A DNA stretch of 64,000 nucleotides from Chrysomallon squamiferum (taxonomy: Eukaryota; Mollusca; Gastropoda; Neomphalida; Peltospiridae), in NCBI GenBank assembly GCA_012295275.1, contig CM022672.1, positions 15,525,125 to 15,589,124 of the forward strand, in the 5' to 3' direction. Positions within the stretch are counted from its first letter, which is position 1. Each line of letters starts with the position of its first letter. Below, piece by piece: positions 53,501-64,000 of the stretch. The position numbers and the translations under genes were made by a program. Under the pieces are notes generated by a model. That model made no database searches and was not told where the DNA came from. It was given only the letters and a program-made list of their open reading frames with translations.

Positions 53501-55052
53501 AAACAGAAACAACAGTTAAGATATTTTATTAATTAAGCCAAAACATTACGAAGTCGTTCCTTGTAATTATTACACACTGTGTATTTTCAGTTTCTAATGT
53601 TTAGATTAAGCATTAATTTCCAAGACTGGAAATTTGAAAATATATAGCTTGAATCAACGTTTAACACAGTTTTCTGTAATAATTAATACAAATGACATAT
53701 ATTACATGTTTTCCTTTAATAATTAATACAAATTATTACATGGATTATTTTTTTTTTGGTGTGTTTTTCTTCTTTACTCTGCACGCACCATTACTCTATA
53801 ATTGTAATAATTTTATCACCAGCTGTGTTCATAAATGACCTTCTGCCTGTTAAATATCACTCAGTATTTAATCTTCCGTGAATTTTCCTCCAGGACATCG
53901 GAGAATATAGCAGATCTTATATTACAACAAGCTGATAAAAACAAGATCTGAGGCGACGTGAGGCGAGCACAAAATCATTTCATCATGGGTCTTGTGTCAC
54001 CACGGGTGTCGGATTCAGTCTTCTACATGACTTTTGTGTACCTAATCACACTTATTGTATTGCCTTTCAGTTCAGATCAGCCGATACGTGTTTATGGCTA
54101 GAAGCTATTCCTTTTCGCGAAGATTTCACAGGATATAGCTCAGACGTGTATAGTCGATGTTAATACATGCATTCGTGTTTAGTAAGAAAAAATCTAAAAG
54201 AAAAAAAACAAAAAAGTGAGAAAAAAAGAAAAAAAGAAAAGGAAGACAAGAAGAAGAAAAAAGAAAGAAGCTGTTTATAAAAAGCCTCTGTGTTGATAAC
54301 GTTGACGCCATGATTACCAAGTTGAATATCTAATGTCAGGGGTGTGCTTTTATTCACACCCGCATGCACATAATTATATACATATATAAATTGAATAAGC
54401 ACGTTTTTTTTTTTTTTTTTTTATTTTTTTTTTTTTTTTACCATAGTAGAGATAATGCTTTAAAGTAATCTTAATTAAGAATATTATTTCAGTAAAATTA
54501 TATAAAATTAAAAGGGTATGAAGTAAATATAAACATGTGAAGTAATTAAAGCGATATTATTTATCATATGCTCTCATATCTGAACAAGAATCAATAGCAT
54601 GTGTGTTTCAGGTGTGCAAACAAAAGTACACAAGACAAATGCTCACAACAAAATAATATTAGTGGAGTTCAAACGCTTTAAGCAGTTCTCAGTAGTTAAA
54701 AAAGGTTAAAAAAAGAAGAAGAAGACAAAAAAGGAGGAGAAAAACTCTGTCATCATGGATGTATGTATGTAAAGAAGAGAATCCACAAACATTGGATGCA
54801 AAGAAACCTTACAACTGATGATTCCTATGACAATGAAAAATCATATGCCAGTCACACCTGAGCTATAGGAATATACAAGATTACTAAACATACATATGTT
54901 GTATAACTGTATGTCGGATTTATGATATAGAATATTACCAAAATGCTCCAAATATACAGTTATGGTTTTAATGTATGATTTTAATGCTAAGATCAGTTGC
55001 AGGAAAAGCAATACATTAGACAATAAGAGTGATTATTAAGTTTTTATATAAA

Positions 55053-55054
<2 letters not shown>

Positions 55055-55130
<76 letters not shown>
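55055..55130. repeat. Compound (CT)n(CA)n microsatellite
   Basis: About 62 bases of CT switching directly to 14 bases of AC, in the HOPX-like intron. Confidence 0.95.
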
Positions 55131-56928
55131 GAACACAACCCCCCCAAAAAACCCACACACAGACACAGAATACAGATTACATGATTATGTTTTCTAAGTA
55201 ATCTTTACAAAGCTTGTTTAAAAGGGTGATAGAGAGAAACTGTTATTGACAAGAACTATGTAACTGTCAAAAAGAATAGGAAAAACCGAACTTGCTAAAA
55301 TGAATATTCGTTTGTAAAAAGCAAATAAAACAACGATGAAATAACAGTATTTTTATAATTTGGTATCTACTACAACTGTATCATAAATTATCAACATCCC
55401 TGTTGTTCAGTGATGTCTGCTCTACCATGGAGTTAAAATACATCTTCGGCCATACTGGATAATAATTTATCTTCATCTTGATAATTCAGTGTTTTTTATG
55501 GCCAAAATGCTGACGGTAGCAAACTACTGCATGACTGATTTTACTATATGAAAACACAGATTTAAAGGTCGCGAGAGATGCTGGCTATCATTCATTCAGT
55601 CAAACATTTTGATACGAGGCTATATACACCGAATGTTTACGCAGATATTTCCTTTACATAACTCGTAATGAGGTTTTTTTTTGTTCACGACAATGTTAGA
55701 GTTGATGTGCTAGTATCAGAAATTACATATAGATCTTAATCTTTCATATAGAGACATATTCAAATAACTGCCAGCCTGGGAACTGAAGTCTTAACCCCTA
55801 CGTTACCCTGGCTCACATTTTATAAGAGCTCTTTTTTTTTTTTTTTTTTTTTTTTTTCCCATAAAGATATTTGTAAAAAAGAAACAGTTATGTTTAGGGA
55901 CTTGCTAAAAAATAATTATGATAATTTTAGATTTCATGATTTTTGTATTTAATCTTTAATACAAAAATTGTACTATGTTTCTTTAACGAAACATTTTATT
56001 TCTACTTGATTAACACGAAGTCATCATCAGCCACTTCCTTTAGACAAGAGATACATAATCTGAATTTTAATCTTATGTTTATGTTTCAGTGCATGGTTAA
56101 GTAAATGTACTCATATGCAACACTAACACACAGACAAGCAACTAGAATTCACCCGATCTTTTTATGCTTAATTTAATATCGCCTTTGATATATCCATAAT
56201 TTAAAAATTATTTCTACGTGGGGATTTTTGTGGTTTTTGTTGTTGTTGTATTTTTACTTCTTCTCTTCTTTTGTTTTGTTTTGGAGGAGGGGTTCCAGTA
56301 GAATCTTTTTAATCATATATAAATGATACCCTATATGAATGTAAATTTTAATTCTGGTTAAAGAAGTATCCGCTTTCCTTTCCACTTGAACTTATTCTGA
56401 ATCCTTTATATCGTGTAGAACAGATCACTACAGGAAAAACCGACACTGTCAAAACACACGGAAAATGTGCTTGGGTAAATGTACATGTCATAATAAACCT
56501 GTCCAAAGGGATTTCAGCTTGACAAGGTTCATGTAACCTACTGAATATATATCTAGTAACGGTGGGAAATATATTTTTAGAATAACCAGGAATGGTGTCT
56601 TACAAGTTTAATGTAAGATATATCATTTTATGACAGATATTAACATGTTCGTTATTAGGTTAATTTTGCTTTTGTTTCTTGTTTTCTGGTTTAGTGTAAT
56701 TGATAATAGTCTTTTTTCACGAACAGTATGATAATACTAAAAGTTTTGTGTGCTGTGGATAGTTTAATATATTCTAAAAGCATTCTTTAAACATTGTATG
56801 CATGCTATGGTATTTACATTTTGTGCGGTTTAAATTAAACAAACGGAAATTAACTAAATAAATGGCTTAATTTCAAAATTATGAACTACATGTCAGTAAA
56901 ACTAAGACACTTTTCTTCTTTATTTCAG

Positions 56929-57006
56929 AAATGGTTTGAACATCGGCTCGCCTGCTGGCGCCAGTCTCAGGGCCTTCCAGCCAATAGTCGATCAGTTAAC
57001 GACTGA
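56929..57006 (+). CDS. HOPX: HOPX-like homeodomain-only protein, exon 2 (recognition helix and C-terminus)
   Basis: 78 bases including the TGA stop, with acceptor CTTCTTTATTTCAG|AAATGG in phase 0. It encodes KWFEHRLACWRQSQGLP and ends RSVND, against KWFKQRLAKWRRSEGLP and RSVTD in human HOPX, with the stop at the same place. The W48-F49 core of helix 3 is kept, but position 51, the near-invariant Asn that contacts DNA in ordinary homeodomains, is His (Gln in human HOPX) and position 50 is Glu. The loss of canonical DNA contacts therefore matches the family. Too short to stand out as an open frame; found by matching the expected continuation of exon 1. Confidence 0.92.
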   Translation, partial: KWFEHRLACWRQSQGLPANSRSVND

Positions 57007-57535
57007 CGTCATCAGACATTCTGCCGTCATGTTGGAGACCTTACTGCAATACTGTGATCACTGACTTGAAATTTTACGTCATGGGTGTCGCTTAATATTT
57101 AATGACATAAACATACTAAGGAGCTGTTTTTAATTGTTACATTTGCGAATTTTTCATTTTTCGGCATACACGTAAAAGCTTTTGTTTTGGCAGTAATTAA
57201 ATGTATATCTAGATTCAGAAACAAATATTAAAATTTAATTGTAGGATTTTTTTTTCTGCATACGTCAATTTTAGGATGCTTATACAATCTGAGTGGAAAA
57301 AAAATTATTTATTTATTTTTTATTATTATTTTTTATTTTATTGTTATTTATATCTTCCTCTCTTTCTTCTTCTTCTTTTCCCCATTTTTCCTTTTTATTT
57401 GTATAGGTCTACACTAGTAATGAGACTTCCATGCAGATCTGGTTGTGGTATAACATTATTTTATTTGATTCACTACTGTATATAATATGGAGATACCGGG
57501 TAATCTTACAATAAACTGAATAGCTGATGATATAA
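57007..57535 (+). other. Probable HOPX-like 3' UTR with polyadenylation signal
   Basis: The first AATAAA after the stop is at 57510-57515, giving a 3' UTR of about 0.5 kb. The first 100 bases keep several CpGs and two TGACGTCA-like or GACGTC motifs. The cleavage site is inferred. Confidence 0.45.
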
Positions 57536-59200
57536 CCATATCACTTCCGTCTTTTTCCTTCTTTCTTTCTTTTATTTATTTATTTATTTATTTATTATTA
57601 TTATTATTATTATACATTTCACTGGAACATCATTACTAACATTAGATAGTGATGCATCACTCATCTATGAATATAAACGTGTATAAATAAACTTAACATT
57701 TACATACACAGCGAGTGAAAGACCTTCAAACAGGTTAAAATAGACATGTAAATTAAAAATGGCTGGTAGTAGTTAAACAATTTTGTCACTTTAAGATTTA
57801 ATTCTAGTATTTTGAATTTGTTTTTTTTTTCTTTTTTTGAATTTGTGTACTATTTTTTTTTTTCATAATACAGATTATTATTATTATTATTATTATTATT
57901 TTAAAGAAAAATGATTGCACTAAAATTAAATATAAAAAACAAAAACCTAAATAAAAATAAAACAGAAAAGAAAGAATCAAACTTCTAAACATTTTCTATC
58001 CAATGCTTTTTTTAATGTATGTCATGGTTTATCAACAGTAGCAGAAGCAGCAGCAACAATAATAAGAATTTTATCATGAAATTCTACAACAAACTTTTCA
58101 CTAGACTCGATTTAATGAAAATATAAAAGAACAGCGCATAATCAGCATGAAGATTATTCTATTGTATTTTTCTTTTTCTTTATATATATATATAGATAGA
58201 TAATAAGTAAAACATTTGCTTATGTTTTCATATTATTAAAATCAGAGTTAATAAGAGTTGTGCACAAACTAATCTTTGTTAGAATATTTCACTGTGGATC
58301 ACCCTTAAATCTTCAACTGACCCACAACTAAATTTCTCTTGTTCTGAGTGCATCCATAGTCACGTAAAGTATCTTAAAATATTGTTAGATAGATTCTGTC
58401 TCATTTTATTTTTATTAATATTTTTTGCGATTTGACATGTGTAATATATAAGTTAAAATATATTTGTTTCTTTATGAATATGAATAACTTTAATTATTTC
58501 TAGATTTTATTTTTCTGCTTATCAGTTACGTTTGTCTGCTTAGCTTAACTTTAATTTAGATAGATAAATTTTGTTAACAAATAATAGGTTTTTAATGAAC
58601 ATTTAGAAAGTGTATGGTTTGGATTTTAAGAACTGACACTCATCAGTTCTGTTTTCTGAGATTATTCCGAATATAATTATCAGAGGATTGTGTTGAATTT
58701 GTAAAATTGCATTGAACTTTTGCTAAACGTGTCCATCCAGCAATAGAAATAAACTTTATAAAATGACAATGATAGCTTCAAACATCCAGCAGAGAAAAAA
58801 TGTAGGGATAAATTATTATGTATAATTATATAAAAATAAGAGAAGAAAACTTAGACTATGAAGCAGTAGATATATAGATAACTGTTTTGAAATATTTCTT
58901 CTTTTTTTTGGTATATATATATTTAAGTTTATTTATTTGTTTGTTTGGTTGGTTGTGAGAATGTGAAAATTCTTGTGTCTCATGGTACTTGCAGAAAGAA
59001 TTTTTGTTAATGTCACCAGCTTATTAATATCAATGTTATAGAAAATTAATAATAATAATAATAATTAAAAACAATAATAATAATATGTTAATTAATTTTA
59101 AAAATAACAAACATATTATCTCTTAAGTCAAATCATAAGTTATTCATTACTCTATTCATGTTTCTGCTTTTTATGACATGGAAATATACATGATATAATA

Positions 59201-59243
<43 letters not shown>

Positions 59244-62200
59244 AAGGTGTGTGGACTAATATTATTATTGTTAGTGTTTTTTATGTTGAAATCGCTGACT
59301 GGTTCCATTCCTATTATTTTTTTTTTTTTTTTCTGCTTCTTTCTTTTTTTTTTATGTGTACGAACTTGTTGAAGCCACCAGATACAGCTGATAAAGAACA
59401 ACAAAACCAGTCGTGGATGTTCTAGTTTAAACGACTTCCTTCCGCCTGATTGAGAATATGTTATTTTAATAGCTACAGCATTTCCTTACATTCTTATGTT
59501 TTTAGAACAGTTACAGATGATTGTAAATAAAGTATATTGCTTTTACTCATGGGTGAATTATAATACATTATATTCTAAATTAATTATTAATCAGACGTTC
59601 ATTTACCGTTTGTTTCAAATTTCATTTTTAATTTATTGCAAGATGCTGCCATTTTTATTTATGTTGTTATTCAGTGTTGGAATAAACATGTTTTGTTTCC
59701 ATTAGTTGCATTATTATTTATTTTTTTTCTCTGTTTTAGAATTTTGTTAATACACATTATAAAACACAATTTTAACACAGATTAGCTAACAAAATAACAC
59801 TCAGCAGGCCTAACATGATCACAACATACTGAAATGCTTTAAAGGCGCAATTAATGTAATTTACAGAAATTTGTTTACTTCATAGCATATATCTATAATT
59901 ATTTACTCCACTGATTACTTAATTGCTTAAAAAAAGCCAAAAAAAACCTTTCACTTGCAAAATTAAAAATTATAAATCAAAGTTAGAAAAATAATGTATT
60001 CTCTAATGGATCAGTCAACAAACAAAATAACAGTAGTTATTCACAAAAACTCAGATTAAGTTTGAGTTCTACATTGCGTTGCCAATGCTGAATAATTCTT
60101 GTTTCAGTCTGTCAGTTGATCTGCATAGGATAAATATATTTGGTTTTTAGCCTGTTTTGTTTTTCTTTTTATATTGTTGTTTGTTTGTTTGTTTGTTTAT
60201 TTGTCTGATATCTTTTTTATTTCTTTTTTTTTTTTTCCTTCTAAGTTATACCTTTTTATAGCAAATAAATAATAATTAAAAATAATTATTGGTGATATAC
60301 AACAGCTTATCCATAATTAAATTACTAAATAATAACAATAATAAGCCTCCAATCAAGAAGAAATCATGATAAACAGTATAGCGGCCGCCATACCCTTTTA
60401 CATTTGTGGGCTGACTTCATCCACGTCACTTATAAATTTTACCACAATCACAACAGGCAATAATAATAATACAACGCTTAAAATGAATCTCAAGAGAGAC
60501 AGAGATAATTTTCTACGTAGCAGCAAGGAAAAATGTCACAGCCTTCAAGAGTTATCGTTCTCAATGTTTCATTATAATTATTTTTGCAATAATATGTTAA
60601 TATGCTGTGTTGTTTGTTGTTGTTATTAATAAATTGTGCTTTTATTTACTAATAAAACATCGCCAATTCTATAACTTTTGTTACAAATTTTAGCTCCCTC
60701 GATATATCATGTAGGTTCGATTCCTCGACAAACGATAATTGGAATATCATGTAATATTGGGGAAAAAAAAATAATAATAAAAAAATAAATAAATTAAAAA
60801 TTAAATAAATAAGATACAGTAAAGATAAATTAAGAAAGGAAATTCAAAGTAAAAAATCTAGAAATAAATATAGTCTCCACGAATTAAATCGCGGCGCATA
60901 AATATTTCAATGAGAAGGAAAATTTTGACACGCCAATGAGCTGTGATATATTAATATGATCATTTAAAAAATTACTCAATATTAGGTAATATTTCTGCTG
61001 ACATCAGTCAAATCTGTAATGACAAGTCGTAAATGAAAATGCAAAATTAACAAAATTACAATAAGTAGGAAAAAAATATCTCAATATTAAAGCATTAAGG
61101 TCAACCAAAACTAATTGCCCCCGAGTTTGTTATCAGGGTAGACAACTCTAAAGGGGATTTCTAAAGGCGTACGATGATTTTCTTTGTCCGGTAAAAGTGA
61201 ATTTTTGGTGAGAACTGGAAATAAATTTGAATTGATATCATTGTCTCATTTTGGGGTCAACCACTGCTGTCTGTATATCAGGTAGGCTGCGATTAATTTC
61301 AAAGAATTTACGTAGAAAATGCAATTTGGAAGCAGAATGTTGCGTCCTAAAAAGAACGCCATTTATAAATAGACTTGCACCAAGTCAAATGTGAATATCT
61401 GAAACAAGAAAACGCACCAACATTGGCCACGAAAATATTAAATAGCAAACAGAAAAACCGAACCCATACAGAAAGTAAGATATATATATATATATATATA
61501 TAATATAAAGTATAATATTTTACATTTTATAAATATTATATTAATTTAAAAGAAAGAATCACTTTTTGTTAAATAATTTAATCTCATAACTAGATTAATT
61601 TACTATTTAGACAAAAGTGAATCCATTTTCACGATTTGGTGTATATTTATAACTTGTTTGACCTGTATTAACTTAAACAATTTATAAAGACAAATGTTTA
61701 AATATAAAAACTATAAGTGGCTAAATACTATTTTTATTTATGTTTCTCATTTTAAAGATACTTACAATGTAAAGTGATGTTTACTTGCACATATGTATGT
61801 TCACCTAGCCAATAATTATGGTAATTTCTAATTTTAGTATTGTTTTTGTTATAAAAAAATATATATCAATATTTTTCGCTATTTTTTATTTCTGTTGTTT
61901 ATTGTAAAATGGATTTTTCACTATTTTTTATTTCTGTTGTTTATTGTAAAATGGATTTTTTTAAAGGATACTAGCTGTTAATTATTTAAACTTAAAAAGT
62001 TAAAGTGAGTTATTTTCAACCATTTTTAAAACAGAAATCATTTTATAACTTAATAATTACAGATAGTTTCAAGTGAATATTTTAGATATACCAGTTTACA
62101 GTTATTGTCTTTGATTGTTTCTGTTTATTGATCTGTGTAAAATATCCATGGTTAATATTAATATTTGAAGATACTGTCACATAATTGTGATAAACAGTGT

Positions 62201-62422
62201 GTTGGGCAGTTAATTCCAGCTCTTGTATTAAGTTTAATTAAATGAGGACATTGTTATATGAGCTAATTCTATAAGAATGGAATTCTGTTTGCTTTAAACT
62301 AAAAATGAACATAATAAAAAACACCATGAAAATGATATTAATATGAATGTGGAATGAATTTATAAATGTTTCATGTAATTGGCATAATTATTATTTTTTA
62401 AATTTATTTATTTAATTTTCAG
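57536..62422. other. Region between the HOPX-like gene and the right-hand gene
   Basis: AT-rich with homopolymer T (59205-59239), ATT tracts and a less AT-rich patch at 61.08-61.45 kb that may be the promoter or leader exon of the right-hand gene. No coding exon recognised. Confidence 0.6.
61877..61962. repeat. 42-bp tandem duplication
   Basis: CTATTTTTTATTTCTGTTG through ATGGATTTTT occurs twice with a 42-bp period, essentially identical, upstream of the right-hand gene. Confidence 0.9.
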
Positions 62423-63010
62423 AACATTTTCCTGAAATAAACAAAATGGAGAAACAGTACTCTGTTAAATTTTTTACTTCATTTTTGGAAGCCTTACAGA
62501 AAGTGTGTCGTGATTTTGTTGACTTTGAAGACAGTATTGAACTCAGTGGCTACCTATCCTTAGAGATAGACAATGTGAAAAAAGAACGATATGTACTTAG
62601 TGAGATGCTAAACAGCTCAGGAAATGTCATCAGTGAAAGTTACTGCACTAAAGCCTTCAAAACAGTCAGAAAATATCAACAACAGTCAAGTGGAAGAGAA
62701 AACATAATGCCAAGATCACAGACAGTTATGAACAGATCACAAAGAGACTCACATCATTCATATATTACAGACTCCCATCATCAGAATTCATCTAGTTCAT
62801 ATGTTAATTATAAAGATCATTCATCAGATTCTAGAGTTCCAAAACAATGGGGACATGATGTGTATGGATCAAATTCACGGATTTCTCCTCTGCGTGGCTC
62901 AGGACACCAGTTTGGAGACAGTGGTACTGGAACTCATGAACTAAAAACCTCAACTCCCAAAAGAAGTTTATCAGCCATTGTAATAGATGATGCACCTTCA
63001 AATAAAAGAG
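62423..63010 (+). CDS. Unrecognised nuclear-type protein, first coding exon
   Basis: The acceptor TTTAATTTTCAG|AACATT lies 23 bases before the ATG at 62446, so at least one noncoding leader exon lies upstream. Coding runs 62446-63010 (188 codons plus one base) to the donor AGAG|GTAAAT; the TAG just past it is intronic. Residues 1-75 look like a compact folded domain (FFTSFLEALQKVCRDF, then an acidic strand-like part ending YVLSEML). Residues 80-170 are Ser/His/Gln-rich and disordered. IVIDD at 178-182, next to a basic NKRGR, fits a SUMO-interacting motif beside a weak nuclear-localisation patch. I do not recognise the N-terminal domain. Confidence 0.8.
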
Positions 63011-63456
63011 GTAAATAGTTATTGTTTTTAATTAAACCATCAAGCCTTTATTCAAATTACAAAAATACATTATTGTTATTATTACTGTTATTATTATAGA
63101 ATGATGATACGGCTTAACTGAAAGGAAATTGTCTGTCACCATATGAGTTACCTGCATAGTGCAAGGGATCTTCTTAAATATCAAGGCACTGATATATTAT
63201 TTTCTATAATCCTTAACCTTCAACTGTAAAATTTAATAGTTTTTATAAAACTAAGATGTAATCTACCCAGAATCGCTGTAAGTAATCTAATAATTTATCT
63301 GTAAATATTATTTGTTAAAGTTCTGGTAACACTTATTTTTTTTCTCTCTTTTTTTTTTGTTTATAGGTGACCCATTTTACAATTATTTTTAATTTGAGAA
63401 TGTAACTTGTTTTCCTGTGGATGATTTTTATATCATAACTTATCATTAACTTGCAG
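63011..63456 (+). other. 446-bp intron of the right-hand gene
   Basis: GTAAAT donor, CTTGCAG acceptor, in-frame stop directly after the donor. Nothing else seen. Confidence 0.8.
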
Positions 63457-63893
63457 GAAGAAGTGACTCTGTTCCTGATGACAAATCACTATCAGAAATG
63501 ACTTCTCAACAAGGTATGTGTAAACTGGATGCAGATTCCATGCAGACTTCCTTTTCTGATACCTCACATTCTCAAACCACGCCTCAGATGCCAGCAGCAA
63601 GCTCCTCAGCACAGTCATCTCAAGCTAATAATAACAGTAATAATAATAACCACAACATTTCATCTCAAGCATCATCTTCACATCAAAATTCAGAAAGTAT
63701 ACGCTTACCACTACAAATGACAATAAAAGATGAACCAGACATTCCATGTGTTGACATTGATTTGTCAGAGTTAGATAGTGCAGATTCTATGGGTGGAAGT
63801 GACAGTGGTTCAGGTTATCCTTCAGCAGAAGGAACATCTTCAGGAGCTTACAGAATGGCAGCAAATAACCAAGGAACATCTGAAACTTATCAG
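63457..63893 (+). CDS. Unrecognised nuclear-type protein, second coding exon
   Basis: 437 bases with acceptor AACTTGCAG| and donor CAG|GTAAAT. It joins exon 1 in frame through a split Gly codon and continues to residue 334, phase 0. It is dominated by Ser, Gln and Asn runs (for instance NNNSNNNNHN). Then comes a conserved-looking acidic patch with IKDEPDIP at about 278-285, a consensus SUMO-acceptor site, and VDIDLSELD at 287-295, which could be a SUMO-interacting or activation motif. The composition suggests a transcriptional regulator. Domains further along are outside the window. Confidence 0.8.
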
Positions 63894-64000
63894 GTAAATA
63901 CTTTATAATTGCTCTTATTTTCTTATCTGTTATCCCAGGTTCTAAAAAAAACCCCAAAACCCCCAAATCCCCCTAATAACTTAAAAGAGTATTTTTCTCA
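63894..64000 (+). other. Start of the next intron of the right-hand gene, cut by the window edge
   Basis: Follows donor CAG|GTAAAT; A- and C-rich tail with no exon. Confidence 0.7.

Larger units (their letters stand above)
46665..56928 (+). other. 10.3-kb intron of the HOPX-like gene
   Basis: Bounded by AAG|GTAAGA and TTTATTTCAG|AAA. CpG is frequent. Less AT-rich patches (about 47.9-48.4, 49.8-50.4, 53.05-53.5 and 53.9-54.15 kb) lack open frames of note and could be regulatory. No other gene seen. Confidence 0.75.

Noticed and set aside
60700-60735. GGTTCGATTCC, a tRNA/SINE B-box match
   Set aside because: No matching A box, no cloverleaf stems and no repeat body around it; likely chance.

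Overview
The window is AT-rich animal DNA. It has split genes with canonical GT/AG introns of 0.4 to about 24 kb, many microsatellites and homopolymer runs, and no prokaryotic gene organisation. A large-genome invertebrate fits best. A mollusc is my inference, from the large introns, a vertebrate-like but divergent gene set, and an ACCAAGGGAAATAAC motif resembling a motif I recall as common in mollusc repeats. The species cannot be named from this sequence.

Three genes can be supported. (1) On the minus strand, from about 39.35 kb to beyond the left edge, lies a GT16 / MGAT2-family gene (alpha-1,6-mannosyl-glycoprotein 2-beta-N-acetylglucosaminyltransferase, Golgi N-glycan processing). A probable noncoding first exon near 39.12-39.35 kb is followed by a ~24-kb intron. 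Six coding exons then join in frame (14472-15026, 12986-13083, 9191-9290, 5668-5798, 4318-4393, 3040-3129) and give the first 350 residues; the C-terminal part is off-window. (2) On the plus strand, two exons (46470-46664 and 56929-57006) split by a 10.3-kb intron encode a complete 90-residue HOPX-like (homeodomain-only) protein ending in RSVND. (3) On the plus strand at the right edge, two exons (62423-63010 and 63457-63893) begin an unrecognised Ser/Asn-rich, probably nuclear protein with SUMO-related motifs; it continues off-window.

The rest is intron and intergenic DNA. It holds a ~1.04-kb degenerate pogo/Tc1-mariner-like transposon (29897-30933), a multi-kb imperfect tandem duplication (21080-25922), several minisatellites, and a 58-bp perfect inverted repeat pair flanked by CT tracts.

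The two most interesting signals are these. First, a 59-bp tandem array contains the 3' splice site and first 18 exonic bases of an MGAT2 exon, giving about seven decoy acceptors, each of which leads to an early stop. Second, CpG content steps sharply near the inferred MGAT2 transcription start: the MGAT2 gene body is almost CpG-free while the HOPX side is CpG-rich. This is what mosaic germline gene-body methylation would leave behind. MGAT2 and HOPX are divergently arranged; nothing shows that the three genes work in one pathway.
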